A stretch of DNA of 64,000 nucleotides from VBAS01 sp964581455 (lineage in GTDB: Bacteria > Bacteroidota > Bacteroidia > Chitinophagales > Chitinophagaceae). Under the pieces are notes generated by a model. The model saw only the letters and a list, made by a program, of their open reading frames with translations. It was not told where the DNA came from and made no database searches. Position numbers and translations under genes: made by a program. Position 1 is the stretch's first letter. Each line of letters starts with the position of its first letter. This document shows positions 1-8,760 of this stretch, one piece after another. Where the stretch lies: the NCBI GenBank assembly GCA_964581455.1, contig CAZOOT010000003.1, forward strand, positions 1 through 64,000. The letters run 5' to 3'.

Positions 1-1535
1 TTATTGAAAACTATTCACAACTTAAACAGGAACTAATTTCGAAAGGTTATCATTTTTCAAGTGATACAGATACTGAAGTATTGCTGAATTTTATAGAAGA
101 AATAAAAATGAATAATCAATGCAACCTGGAAGAAGCTATAAGGGTTGCTCTTAAACGTGTAGTAGGCGCTTATGTTATTCTTTTGATTGATGAAGATGAT
201 CCGGAAACCATCGTTGCAGCCCGTAAAGGAAGCCCTCTGGTGATAGGCATCGGTAAAGGAGAACATTTTCTCGGATCAGATGCTTCGCCTATGCTGGAAT
301 ATACCAATGAAGTAGTGTATGTAAATGACTATGAGCTGGCAATTGTAAAACCCAATGAACTGATCTTAAAAAACCTTGGCAATGAAAAAATAACTCCCTT
401 TGTTCAGAAACTGGACCTGGAACTTGCCGCAATTGAAAAAGGGAATTATGAACATTTCATGCTGAAAGAGATCAATGAACAATCAGAAACTATTTTTGAT
501 TGCCTCCGGGGAAGGCTGGATGCAGAGAAAGGCACCATCACCATGGCTGGTGTTGAAAATAATATTGAAAAATTAACCAATGCTAACCGGATCATTATAA
601 TTGCCTGTGGCACCAGCTGGCATGCAGGACTGGTAGCTGAATATATTTTTGAGGAATTATGCCGTATTCCTGTAGAAGTGGAATATGCTTCAGAATTCAG
701 GTATCGGAATCCAATAATAAATCCTGGTGATGTATTGCTAGCAATTTCTCAAAGTGGAGAAACAGCGGATACATTGGTTGCAATCGAAAAAGCAAAACAA
801 AACGGAGCATTTATTTTCGGTATCGTTAATGTAGTTGGTTCATCCATTGCCCGCATTTCACATGCAGGAGCATATACCCATGCCGGACCGGAAATTGGTG
901 TTGCAAGTACAAAAGCATTTACGGCACAACTGGCTGTATTGACCATGGTAGCATTAAAAATTGCAAAACAAAAAGGAAGTATTGATGAAGAAAGATATAT
1001 GCATCTTTTAAAAGAACTTCAAGATATTCCTGAAAAAGTAAAAGAGGTTTTCAAAACTGGAAAGCATATAGAATCCCTGGCTTCAAAATATAAAGGGGCA
1101 AGAGATTTTTTATACCTCGGCAGAGGTTATAATTTCCCGATTGCTTTGGAAGGAGCATTGAAGTTAAAAGAGATCTCCTATATACATGCTGAAGGCTATC
1201 CGGCTGCTGAAATGAAACATGGCCCTATTGCATTAGTGGATGAACATCTTCCCGTGGTTTTTGTAGCTACCAAAGATTCATTTCATGAGAAAGTCGTAAG
1301 CAATATGCAGGAAATAAAAGCCAGGAAGGGAAAGGTGATTGCCGTCATTACCGAAGGAGATGTAAATTCTGTTGCTATTTCTAATGATGTGATGATCGTG
1401 CCAGAGGCAGACGAGATCATGGCTCCCATGCTGAGTGTGATACCACTTCAATTACTTGCCTATTACATTGGGGTAATGAATGGTTGTGATGTTGACAAAC
1501 CAAGAAACCTGGCAAAATCAGTCACGGTAGAATAA
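1..1535 (+). CDS. glmS: Glutamine--fructose-6-phosphate aminotransferase (isomerizing), 5'-truncated by the window edge
   Basis: GlmS makes glucosamine-6-phosphate from fructose-6-phosphate and glutamine, the first committed step to UDP-GlcNAc for peptidoglycan and LPS. The open frame runs in from base 3 (IENYSQLK..SDTDTEVL), so the real start lies upstream; about 510 residues are present and roughly 100 N-terminal residues with the catalytic Cys are missing. Visible are the end of the glutamine amidotransferase domain, then two SIS domains: CGTSWHAG, SQSGETADT and ASTKAFTAQL in the first, LGRGYNFPIALEGALKLKE and AEMKHGPIAL in the second, and the typical C-terminus PRNLAKSVTVE. The DUF4954 gene follows after 15 bp, suggesting co-transcription. 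The internal TTG at 81 is not the start. Confidence 0.97.
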   Translation, partial: IENYSQLKQELISKGYHFSSDTDTEVLLNFIEEIKMNNQCNLEEAIRVALKRVVGAYVILLIDEDDPETIVAARKGSPLVIGIGKGEHFLGSDASPMLEYTNEVVYVNDYELAIVKPNELILKNLGNEKITPFVQKLDLELAAIEKGNYEHFMLKEINEQSETIFDCLRGRLDAEKGTITMAGVENNIEKLTNANRIIIIACGTSWHAGLVAEYIFEELCRIPVEVEYASEFRYRNPIINPGDVLLAISQSGETADTLVAIEKAKQNGAFIFGIVNVVGSSIARISHAGAYTHAGPEIGVASTKAFTAQLAVLTMVALKIAKQKGSIDEERYMHLLKELQDIPEKVKEVFKTGKHIESLASKYKGARDFLYLGRGYNFPIALEGALKLKEISYIHAEGYPAAEMKHGPIALVDEHLPVVFVATKDSFHEKVVSNMQEIKARKGKVIAVITEGDVNSVAISNDVMIVPEADEIMAPMLSVIPLQLLAYYIGVMNGCDVDKPRNLAKSVTVE

Positions 1536-1550
1536 ATAAATCTTTTCCTT

Positions 1551-3758
1551 ATGAGTGAAGTAAAAAAAAGACCTGTTCAATCACTCGGCTACAATTTTGT
1601 TTCAAAAGAATTTATCCCAAAAGGGAAAGACGAATACCATTTACGATTTTCTCAAAACCGCAGCGGCATTCAATACAGAAACCTGACTCCTAAGGAAATT
1701 AAATTACTGGTCAAAAACAACAACCATTCCGACAATTGGACAAAAGTATTGGTGGCAGATCCATTCAATGGCGATCTTGTAAAGAACTGCAATTTTTACG
1801 GACTGGTCCGGATTGGAAAACTCGAATCTGTTTTTCTTGAATTTCATGATGTACGTCTGCCTGTTGGTTTGTACAACAGCACAATTGTGAGCAGTGATTT
1901 TGGAAATAATGTTGTTGTAAACAATGTGAATTACATGAGCCATTACATTGCAGGTAATGAAGTGATCCTTGTAAATATAAATGAGCTAAGTGCTTCTGAT
2001 CATTCAAAATTCGGAAATGGGATCATCAAAGACGGAGAAAAGGAAAGTGTACGTATCTGGCTGGAAGTATGCAATGAAAATGCGGGCCGGAGTATTTTAC
2101 CATTCAATGGTATGCTTCCGGGAGATGCCTATTTGTGGAGCCGGTATCGGGCAGATGATATTTTAATGAAAAAATTCAAACAGTTTACTGAAAAACGATT
2201 TAGCAAACAAAGGGGTTATTATGGAAAGATTGGTGATGGAACCGTAATTAAAAACTGCAGGATTATCAAAGATGTATGGATTGGATCAGATGCCTATATC
2301 AAAGGTGCCAATAAATTAAAAAACCTGACCATCAATTCGGGGCCGGAAGGAAAATCACAAATTGGTGAAGGTTGTGAATTGGTAAATGGGGTCGTTGGAT
2401 TTGGCTGCAGGATTTTTTATGGTGTCAAAGCTGTTCGCTTTATCCTGGCATCTCATTCACAACTCAAGTATGGTGCCCGGCTGATCAATTCCTACCTCGG
2501 AAACAATTCAACCATCTCCTGTTGCGAGGTGCTGAACTCTTTGATCTTCCCCTCTCATGAACAACACCACAACAATTCCTTTCTTTGTGCGGCAACAATA
2601 ATGGGACAGTCCAATATGGCTGCCGGTGCAACCATCGGATCAAATCATAATAGCAGAAGTGCAGATGGGGAATTGATCGCTGCCAGAGGGTTCTGGCCGG
2701 GATTATGTGTAAGCCTGAAACATAATTCCAGGTTTGCCACTTTTACCTTCATTGCAAAAGGAGATTTCCCGGCCGAATTGAATATCCCTCTCCCATTCTC
2801 ACTTGTCAGCAATGATCTCAGCAATGATAAATTGGTGATAATTCCTGCCTTCTGGTTCATGTATAATATGTATGCACTGGCAAGGAATGAAACAAAATAC
2901 AGGGAAAGAGATAAACGAAATGAGAAAATACAATTCCTCGAGTTTGACTTTCTTGCTCCTGATAGTGTGAATGAAATTTTTGAGGCAATTCAACTACTTA
3001 AAAAATTTACTGGTTTTGCCTACTGCAGAAAAATGAATAAAAAATTGTCTGTACAGGAAGCATTGAAGATCGGTCAGGAACTTTTGGATGATAAAAATCC
3101 ATTGCTGGAGGAACTGGAAATTATTGCAGAAGGTTTTGAGAACTCAAAAAGATCTGTGCAAATAAAGAAAGTGCAACAGGCATATAACATTTACAAGGAA
3201 TTGCTCATTTATTATGGCACAAACCAGCTTATACAATTGGCTTCCAGAAATAAAATTAATACCTGGGAACAATTAAAAGAATTGATCCCTGCTAAAACGA
3301 AACGGCATAGTTGGGAAAATATTGGCGGCCAGTTAATTTCAACTACCAATATAAAATCATTCATAAAAAACATACACAATAGTAAAATAAACAGCTGGAA
3401 TGAAGTGCATGATTTTTATACAGCAAACAGCGAATTGTATCCTGATCAAAAATTCCAACATGCCTTTGCCTCTTTACTGGAAATATTAAATCTTAAGTCT
3501 GCTGACTTTAACAAAAAACTATTCAAGTCTCTTCTCCGGCAATCATTAATTACAAGGACATGGATGGTAAAAGGTATCAGTGATTCCCGTGCAAAAGATC
3601 ATAGTAATCCTTTCAGAAAAATGCTGTACGAAACCAAAAAAGAAATGGATGCAGTAATTGGCAGGTTGGATGAAAATGCTTTTATAAAATCCCAACGAAA
3701 GGAAATGGAGGCTTATAGGAAGAATGTAAAATCCTTGTCAGCAAATCTCAAACTGTGA
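1551..3758 (+). CDS. DUF4954 family protein with left-handed beta-helix repeats
   Basis: 735 residues with no signal peptide, so probably cytoplasmic. The first half (about residues 100-390) is rich in hexapeptide-type repeats of the left-handed beta-helix kind (for example GDGTVIKNCRIIKDVWIG and IGEGCELVNGVVGFGCRIFYG), the fold of sugar-nucleotide acyltransferases and the C-terminal part of GlmU. The second half is alpha-helical and Lys-rich. Length and architecture match the DUF4954 family of Bacteroidota. No catalytic role is established that I know of. Its position 15 bp after glmS suggests a job in amino-sugar nucleotide metabolism, which is inference. The gene ends one base before a convergent gene. 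Confidence 0.85.
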   Translation: MSEVKKRPVQSLGYNFVSKEFIPKGKDEYHLRFSQNRSGIQYRNLTPKEIKLLVKNNNHSDNWTKVLVADPFNGDLVKNCNFYGLVRIGKLESVFLEFHDVRLPVGLYNSTIVSSDFGNNVVVNNVNYMSHYIAGNEVILVNINELSASDHSKFGNGIIKDGEKESVRIWLEVCNENAGRSILPFNGMLPGDAYLWSRYRADDILMKKFKQFTEKRFSKQRGYYGKIGDGTVIKNCRIIKDVWIGSDAYIKGANKLKNLTINSGPEGKSQIGEGCELVNGVVGFGCRIFYGVKAVRFILASHSQLKYGARLINSYLGNNSTISCCEVLNSLIFPSHEQHHNNSFLCAATIMGQSNMAAGATIGSNHNSRSADGELIAARGFWPGLCVSLKHNSRFATFTFIAKGDFPAELNIPLPFSLVSNDLSNDKLVIIPAFWFMYNMYALARNETKYRERDKRNEKIQFLEFDFLAPDSVNEIFEAIQLLKKFTGFAYCRKMNKKLSVQEALKIGQELLDDKNPLLEELEIIAEGFENSKRSVQIKKVQQAYNIYKELLIYYGTNQLIQLASRNKINTWEQLKELIPAKTKRHSWENIGGQLISTTNIKSFIKNIHNSKINSWNEVHDFYTANSELYPDQKFQHAFASLLEILNLKSADFNKKLFKSLLRQSLITRTWMVKGISDSRAKDHSNPFRKMLYETKKEMDAVIGRLDENAFIKSQRKEMEAYRKNVKSLSANLKL

Positions 3759-3759
3759 T

Positions 3760-4251
3760 CTACTTATAATCCCTGCTGGTAAATGGATAATAAGTAGAAG
3801 AAAAGCCTAATTGATAACATGCTGTATAATATACAATGTCCAGCAGGTAATGCTTCAAGGGTTTTTTCCCATCTCCTATTTTGATCACCAGGGCAGACAC
3901 AAGTGCTGATCGCTGAATAAAATTATTCAAATGATATTGGTCCGTAAACATAACCAGTGCCGATGTTGATAGAAAAAATTTAGGACCGTTGTCAGGGTTA
4001 GCCCCTTCATACTTATTTCGCCAGCTCACCCTTGGATCAAACCATTGCCTGTTTGCACCGGGAAATTTTTTCTCAAAAATCCGGTAATTGAATTGTAAAG
4101 TTTCATTAAACCCCTTGGCTGAACCACCAACAAAAACCAGGCTGCCGGTAATAATTTTGTTTTTATCGATCCTCCATTTATTTTTTTCTGATGGATCTTT
4201 TTGGGCAAAAGTTGTAAGACCAAAAAGCATTAGTCCAATAAGCAGTTTCAT
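3760..4251 (-). CDS. Hypothetical secreted protein
   Basis: 163 residues from the ATG at 4251; an upstream in-frame ATG at 4272 would add MEFKKEK, but the signal peptide MKLLIGLMLFGLTTFAQ begins cleanly at 4251. The mature part has many aromatic residues (NETLQFNYRIFEKKFPGANRQWFDP, split here by eye into two blocks) and a C-terminal segment LKHYLLDIVYYTACYQLGF that may be amphipathic. I do not recognise the family. It is convergent with the DUF4954 gene (1-bp gap) and lies 312 bp downstream of der on the same strand. Probably periplasmic or outer-membrane associated; function unknown. Confidence 0.7.
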   Translation of the reverse strand: MKLLIGLMLFGLTTFAQKDPSEKNKWRIDKNKIITGSLVFVGGSAKGFNETLQFNYRIFEKKFPGANRQWFDPRVSWRNKYEGANPDNGPKFFLSTSALVMFTDQYHLNNFIQRSALVSALVIKIGDGKKPLKHYLLDIVYYTACYQLGFSSTYYPFTSRDYK

Positions 4252-4272
4252 TTTTTCTTTTTTAAATTCCAA

Positions 4273-4563
4273 ACAATAAATGTCAATCAGTCAAATGAAG
4301 GATCAGGTTTGGGTTTTAAATAAGAAGGAATATTAAAATCGATTTTTCAGGAAAACGATACTTGATATGGTATCATCATAGATTGGAATACACTAAAGTA
4401 GAATTTGGTTTTCTAATTGAAAAACTATCAGGCAATAAACTTTGAAAAATGGTAGATTTACTATACCCGGAACTATAGCAAGAAGCTAGCAAATTTGAAG
4501 GACTATTTTTATAAAATAAAACCCCGCTGATCTTCTGAAAAGATTGAACAGGATCAAAGACCC
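4273..4563. other. Intergenic stretch downstream of der
   Basis: About 290 bases of AT-rich sequence between der and the secreted protein gene. The only structure I see is a short inverted repeat, GATAC..GTATC, around 4357-4375. I find no convincing terminator, RNA gene or coding remnant. Confidence 0.4.
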
Positions 4564-5874
4564 TTATTTTTTTCTGAAAAAAATTCTGATGGGAACCCCT
4601 GTTAAATTGAAATTCTGGCGAAGTTGATTTTCCAGATAATTTTTATAAGGGAGTTTTACATCCTCAGGATAATTACAGAAAAAAGCGAATGAAGGGACCC
4701 TGGTCGGTAATTGTGTTACATATTTAACCTTTAACGGATGGCCACGGATTACCGGCGGGTGGTAAGATGCGATTGATTTTAAGATCACCTCATTCAATAC
4801 TGAAGTACTGATCTTCTTTTTTCTGTTTTCAAATACTTCCAATGCCAATTCAATGCCCTTAAAAATCCTGGTCTTTTCTTTAGCAGAAATAAACAAAATC
4901 GGAACATCGGAAAACGGAGCCAGTCTTTTTTTTAATTCAGCTTCATAAGTCTTTGCAGTATTGGTTTCTTTTTCCATCAGGTCCCATTTGTTTACCAAAA
5001 CCACAACACCCTTTCCTTTTTTTGTAGCAAGACTGAATATATTAATGTCTTGTGCAGTAATTCCATTTGTCGCATCTATCATGATCATGCAAACATCTGC
5101 TTCATCCACTGCTTTAATAGCCCTGATTACGGAATAAAATTCCAGGTCCTCATGCACTTTTGTTTTCCTTCGAATTCCGGCTGTATCAATCAACACAAAT
5201 TCTTTTTGAAAAAGATTGTAATGTGTATGAATACTGTCCCTTGTGGTTCCGGCAATATCGCTGACGATTGTCCTTTCCTGGCCCACTAAAGAATTTAATA
5301 AAGAAGATTTACCAACATTTGGTTGCCCGATGATGGCGATCTTTGGTAAAGCATCATCCAATGTTTCTTTTATATCGTCTGCCGGAATAATTTCAGTAAT
5401 TGCATCCATCAACTCTCCCGTTCCACTGCCACTGATTGAAGAAACAAAAAATACGTTTTCAAACCCAAGGCTGTAAAATTCTGTAGCAGCCAGCATCCTT
5501 TCGTTGTTATCCACTTTGTTTACCACAAGGAAAACCGGTTTGGAACTCCTTCTTAGCAGGTTCGCCATTGCATCATCCAGATTTGTAATTCCGGTGGCTA
5601 CATCGGTCATGAATAATACTGCATTTGCCTCATCAATTGCAATGGCCACCTGTTTCCTGATCTCTTTTTCAAATACATCCTGGCTGTCCGGCACGAAACC
5701 ACCGGTATCAATTACATTGAAGGATTTACCATTCCATTCTGTAATTCCATATTGCCGGTCCCTTGTAACACCACTTATGTCATCTACAATAGCTTTTCGT
5801 TGTTCCAACATACGATTAAACAAAGTACTCTTGCCCACATTGGGTCTTCCTGCTATAGCTAATGTAAATCCCAT
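4564..5874 (-). CDS. der: Ribosome biogenesis GTPase Der (EngA)
   Basis: Essential double GTPase acting in late 50S subunit assembly. 436 residues, the usual length. Two complete G domains are visible: the first with GRPNVGKST near residue 8, VIDTGGF and NKVD; the second with GQPNVGKSSL, LIDTAGIRRK and NKWD. A C-terminal KH-like domain ends in IRIFFRKK. The start at 5874 places the first P-loop at the normal distance. It follows the unknown secreted-protein gene by 23 bp, and era lies upstream on the same strand, so two ribosome-assembly GTPases flank one unknown gene in what looks like one transcription unit. Confidence 0.97.
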   Translation of the reverse strand: MGFTLAIAGRPNVGKSTLFNRMLEQRKAIVDDISGVTRDRQYGITEWNGKSFNVIDTGGFVPDSQDVFEKEIRKQVAIAIDEANAVLFMTDVATGITNLDDAMANLLRRSSKPVFLVVNKVDNNERMLAATEFYSLGFENVFFVSSISGSGTGELMDAITEIIPADDIKETLDDALPKIAIIGQPNVGKSSLLNSLVGQERTIVSDIAGTTRDSIHTHYNLFQKEFVLIDTAGIRRKTKVHEDLEFYSVIRAIKAVDEADVCMIMIDATNGITAQDINIFSLATKKGKGVVVLVNKWDLMEKETNTAKTYEAELKKRLAPFSDVPILFISAKEKTRIFKGIELALEVFENRKKKISTSVLNEVILKSIASYHPPVIRGHPLKVKYVTQLPTRVPSFAFFCNYPEDVKLPYKNYLENQLRQNFNLTGVPIRIFFRKK

Positions 5875-5897
5875 TTTTTTAATTTCTTCTTTTCCGG

Positions 5898-6638
5898 TTA
5901 ATCCTTTTTATGTGTAGTGTTATAATGTTCCAAAAAAACTATATAATCATTTTCTTCTTTAAACTTTAGTCCTTGCTGTTTGATCCAGGAATCATAAGCT
6001 GTCTTTCCGGGAATATGTGCAAAGAAATCATCTTTTGACAACCGTTTGATTTTATTATACTGATCTCCGGTTTGCACGAAATACTCCTCTGTGTCATTAA
6101 AATAATATCTCTTTTGGGTTCCAAAAAGTGAATCCGCTGACCTTACTTCACGTTTTGTCATTTTCAAAAGCTTTGTTTCTCCCTGGTTTAACTCCTGAAC
6201 ATAACATTTTTTGCAATTTGCTTTTTTTCTCAGATCCTCAATAGTCATACGGAAAATAGCAGCAATCTGATTGCTATCTTCTTTTTGCATAAAAACTATT
6301 GTCTTCAATTCACCCGGAATAGCTACCTGCTCTTCCCCCATTTTATTCATGTAATGCACTTCCTGGGTTGCAAAATTGAATTTAGCCTGGTAATCTCCCT
6401 TTGAAGAATCACGGGAATCAAAAAAATAAGCTTTTTGCCAAACGTCTCTCCAGTATGCATTACCCTTAATTCTGTTATAAGGAATAGTTTGAGATAAGCC
6501 GCCACTGCCATAAACCACGATACTGCCAAAAGCATCTCTGGGATTTGTAGGCGATCCTGTTTCAATAAATACCTGCCCCTGCAGGCTAAGCAGCATAAAC
6601 TGTATTGTCAGAATGATAAATATTTTTTTCATAATCAC
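5898..6638 (-). CDS. Hypothetical secreted protein between era and der
   Basis: 246 residues; the true start may be the third codon (ATG at 6632, MKKIFIIL). A signal peptide of about 20 residues ends near LLSLQGQ. The mature protein contains FNFATQEVHYMNKMGEEQVAIPG split over a beta-rich region, a C-x-x-C pair (NCKKCYV) and FGTQKRYYFNDTEEYFVQ. I do not recognise a named domain. It sits 48 bp after era and 23 bp before der, on the same strand, so it is probably co-transcribed with both GTPases although it is predicted to be exported. Function unknown. Confidence 0.72.
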   Translation of the reverse strand: MIMKKIFIILTIQFMLLSLQGQVFIETGSPTNPRDAFGSIVVYGSGGLSQTIPYNRIKGNAYWRDVWQKAYFFDSRDSSKGDYQAKFNFATQEVHYMNKMGEEQVAIPGELKTIVFMQKEDSNQIAAIFRMTIEDLRKKANCKKCYVQELNQGETKLLKMTKREVRSADSLFGTQKRYYFNDTEEYFVQTGDQYNKIKRLSKDDFFAHIPGKTAYDSWIKQQGLKFKEENDYIVFLEHYNTTHKKD

Positions 6639-6686
6639 AATTTTATATGAATGAACATGTAAATTTTAATTCTCTTTTTTAAATAA

Positions 6687-7556
6687 TTATCGGTATCCAT
6701 ATTCTTTTAAATGGACATCACTATCTCTCCATTTCTCCCTGACTTTCACAAACAATTCCAGAAATATTTTTTGATCCAGGAAAGTCTCAATTGACTTTCG
6801 GGATTCAGTTCCAACCTTCTTGATCATTTTACCACCGGTTCCAATTATTATTGCCTTTTGCGTTTCTCTTTGCACTATAATATCTGCCGTAATTTTTATT
6901 AACCCTGTTTTTTGTTTATACTCATTTACCATCACAGTTGCCTGGTAGGGAATTTCTTCTTCGAAATTTTCATAAATTTTTTCCCGGATTAATTCAGCTA
7001 CAAAAAACCTTGTATTCAAATCAGAAATATCATCGCCACTATAGAAAGGTTCTCCTTCAGAAAGAAATTCAAGAATATTTTTCAAAAACTTCTTTTTATT
7101 GATGCCTGTTAAAGCAGATACGGGGACCACTTTTCTGCAATAGGGTTTTGAAATAAAAAAATCTATCGCTTCTTTATTTTTCTTTTCCCCGGCACGGTCT
7201 ATTTTATTGATCACTACAATAGCCGGAACTTTCAGATTCAGCGCAGAAAATATTGTATCACATTCTTCCCAGTTCTCATTTACATCTACCAATAACAGGG
7301 CCACATCAGCATCATCCAGGGATCCTTTAACAGCTTCCATCATTTTTTTATGAAGCTTATAGCGGGGTTCTATAATGCCAGGTGTATCTGAAAAAACGAT
7401 TTGATAATCATTTTCCGTTAATATTCCCTTTATCCTATGCCGGGTTGTCTGCACTTTTGAAGATACAATGGCGAGCTTTTCACCCATCAATGCATTCATT
7501 AATGTGCTTTTACCTGCATTTGGACGCCCGAAAATATTTACAAATCCAACTTTCAT
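6687..7556 (-). CDS. era: GTPase Era
   Basis: GTPase that binds 16S rRNA and assists 30S assembly. 289 residues, typical. The G domain shows GRPNAGKSTL near residue 10, FSDTPGI (G3) and VINKID (G4). The C-terminal KH domain contains IIGTGGKMIKKVGTESRKS, the RNA-binding GxxG region. The start MKVGFVNIFGRPNAGKS leaves the usual short N-terminus. The initiator tRNA lies 206 bp upstream and is read in the same direction, with a pair of palindromic repeats in between. Confidence 0.97.
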   Translation of the reverse strand: MKVGFVNIFGRPNAGKSTLMNALMGEKLAIVSSKVQTTRHRIKGILTENDYQIVFSDTPGIIEPRYKLHKKMMEAVKGSLDDADVALLLVDVNENWEECDTIFSALNLKVPAIVVINKIDRAGEKKNKEAIDFFISKPYCRKVVPVSALTGINKKKFLKNILEFLSEGEPFYSGDDISDLNTRFFVAELIREKIYENFEEEIPYQATVMVNEYKQKTGLIKITADIIVQRETQKAIIIGTGGKMIKKVGTESRKSIETFLDQKIFLELFVKVREKWRDSDVHLKEYGYR

Positions 7557-7680
7557 TAATTATACCTGTACTGCAAGTTTCAGGCTACAAGAGAAGAGGA
7601 GGTAGTCGATCCTTGCAGTTGTTTTTTTACAACTGTTTGGAAAAAATAGAAAAACCAAACCTGGGTTTGGCGCTTCTTTG

Positions 7681-7762
7681 TTGTGAAGGCCCCGATCCAA
7701 TCGGGGCGACCTTCTGTTTTGTTGCGAAGGCCCCGATACAATCGGGGCGACCTTCTGTTTTG

Positions 7763-7771
<9 letters not shown>
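7681..7771. repeat. 41-bp tandem repeat with palindromic core, overlapping the tRNA 3' end
   Basis: Two full 41-bp units, 7681-7721 and 7722-7762, differ at only a few bases. Each consists of a 9-base block (TTGTGAAGG or TTGCGAAGG), a 17-base palindrome CCCCGATnnnATCGGGG and a 15-base tail CGACCTTCTGTTTTG. A third 9-base block, TTGCGAAGG at 7763-7771, is the 3' acceptor end of the initiator tRNA itself. On the minus strand each unit can fold into a GAAGG/CCTTC plus CCCCGAT/ATCGGGG hairpin. The arrangement resembles repeated insertion of a small palindromic element with 9-bp target duplication, or slipped duplication of the tRNA tail. Confidence 0.85.
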
Positions 7772-7834
<63 letters not shown>

Positions 7835-7876
7835 ATATAAGTTTAATTCCTTAAGTTTCTATTTACCAAATCCAGT

Positions 7877-7926
7877 CCTTGGGTTCTGAGCCCGATCCGC
7901 CAGCTGGCGGACTGCTCTACTTCGCG
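7877..7926 (-). pseudogene. Degenerate 5'-half copy of the initiator tRNA carrying a 16-bp palindrome
   Basis: Read on the minus strand, the first 15 bases (CGCGAAGTAGAGCAG) are identical to the adjacent tRNA-fMet, and so are the preceding ATAT bases. The D-arm remainder is replaced by the perfect palindrome TCCGCCAGCTGGCGGA (7896-7911). The anticodon stem-loop follows as TCGGGCTCAGAACCC, with CAT changed to CAG, and homology fades after AAGG. The T arm and 3' acceptor strand are absent, so it cannot be a working tRNA. It sits between the promoter and the intact tRNA. Confidence 0.8.
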
Positions 7927-7936
7927 ATATGGAGCG

Positions 7937-7968
7937 CAAAGGTATGTGTTGATGCCCTACTATCCAAA
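7937..7968 (-). promoter_or_regulatory. Bacteroidota-type promoter for the tRNA-fMet unit
   Basis: On the minus strand TTTG (7965-7968) is followed after exactly 20 bases by TACCTTTG (7937-7944), a full match to TTTG/TAnnTTTG. Transcription would begin a few bases before the degenerate tRNA copy and continue into tRNA-fMet. Confidence 0.75.
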
Positions 7969-7999
7969 AGAAAAAGCGTCTCTGAGTCCAGAAACGCTT
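7965..7999 (-). terminator. Intrinsic terminator of the DUF2807 gene
   Basis: Minus-strand hairpin AAGCGT-T-TCTG / CAGA-G-ACGCTT (7974-7999) with a GACT loop, followed by TTTCTTTT. It lies 20 bp after the stop of the DUF2807 gene. Its T-rich tail shares bases with the -33 element of the tRNA promoter. Confidence 0.65.
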
Positions 8000-8019
8000 C
8001 CTTATTTTCAAATCAAATT

Positions 8020-8742
8020 TTAGGATTTCCTGGTCACACTACTGGCGCCACTGGTTTTAATATTCCTGATCAACCCTTCCCCCTTAAATTTTACATCACT
8101 GGCACCACTTGCGTTTGCATTCAGTTCTTTATTCACAGTAATAAAAACTGATGAGGCTCCTGATGCTTTTGCCTCACAGTAATTTGTTATAAGATCATAG
8201 CCTTTAAAATCACTGGCACCACTTGTTTCGATTTTCAAATTTGCGGCATTTCCTGACAAAGTGATATCTGATGCTCCACTGAGATCCACTTTAAGATTCT
8301 TTGCATTCACTTTTCCCTTCAAATCGCTGGCACCGGAAAAATGAATTGTAAGATCGTCTGAGGAAATTCCCTCTTCCATAAATACATCACATGCCCCGCT
8401 TACGGTAAGTTTGTCCAGTTTTTTCACAGAGATATAAGCTTTTAATTTTTGCTTATCCATATTGAACAATTTCCAGAACTTCTTATCATCGTCGAAACGG
8501 ATAACCAGCGCCCCGTTTTCAACAGATGTTTTGATCCGGTCCCTGATTTCTGAAGATGAACCACTGATTGCAACAGCTTCTTCATTTCCCTGCGAAATAT
8601 ATACATCAAACGCATTTGCAATATTTATAGAATGAAAGCTGCCTACAGTTCTCCTTTCTGCATTTGCATCATTCACGGTTTTTTGCGTATAACCATTTAA
8701 ACAAAAAGTGGCTAAGACTAATAAGAAAAATATTTTTTTCAT
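8020..8742 (-). CDS. DUF2807 (head GIN) domain secreted protein, SGAS-repeat paralog
   Basis: 240 residues with a signal peptide (MKKIFFLLVLATFCLNGYTQ). The whole mature chain is a DUF2807 'head GIN' domain, a right-handed beta-solenoid type found in many Bacteroidota surface or periplasmic proteins. It opens with the usual FHSINIANAFDVYISQGNEE and then repeats the turn motif SGASD/SGASS seven times (for example IHFSGASDLKG, VDLSGASDITL, IETSGASDFKG). It is 18 bp downstream of a paralog on the same strand. Role unknown: such proteins have been annotated as putative adhesins, without firm experimental support that I know of. Confidence 0.88.
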   Translation of the reverse strand: MKKIFFLLVLATFCLNGYTQKTVNDANAERRTVGSFHSINIANAFDVYISQGNEEAVAISGSSSEIRDRIKTSVENGALVIRFDDDKKFWKLFNMDKQKLKAYISVKKLDKLTVSGACDVFMEEGISSDDLTIHFSGASDLKGKVNAKNLKVDLSGASDITLSGNAANLKIETSGASDFKGYDLITNYCEAKASGASSVFITVNKELNANASGASDVKFKGEGLIRNIKTSGASSVTRKS

Positions 8743-8760
8743 AACAAAATTTTTGAAAAA

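Noticed and set aside
5504..5917. 137-codon frame antisense to der
   Set aside because: It mirrors a well-conserved GTPase gene; long antisense frames are common opposite conserved coding sequence.
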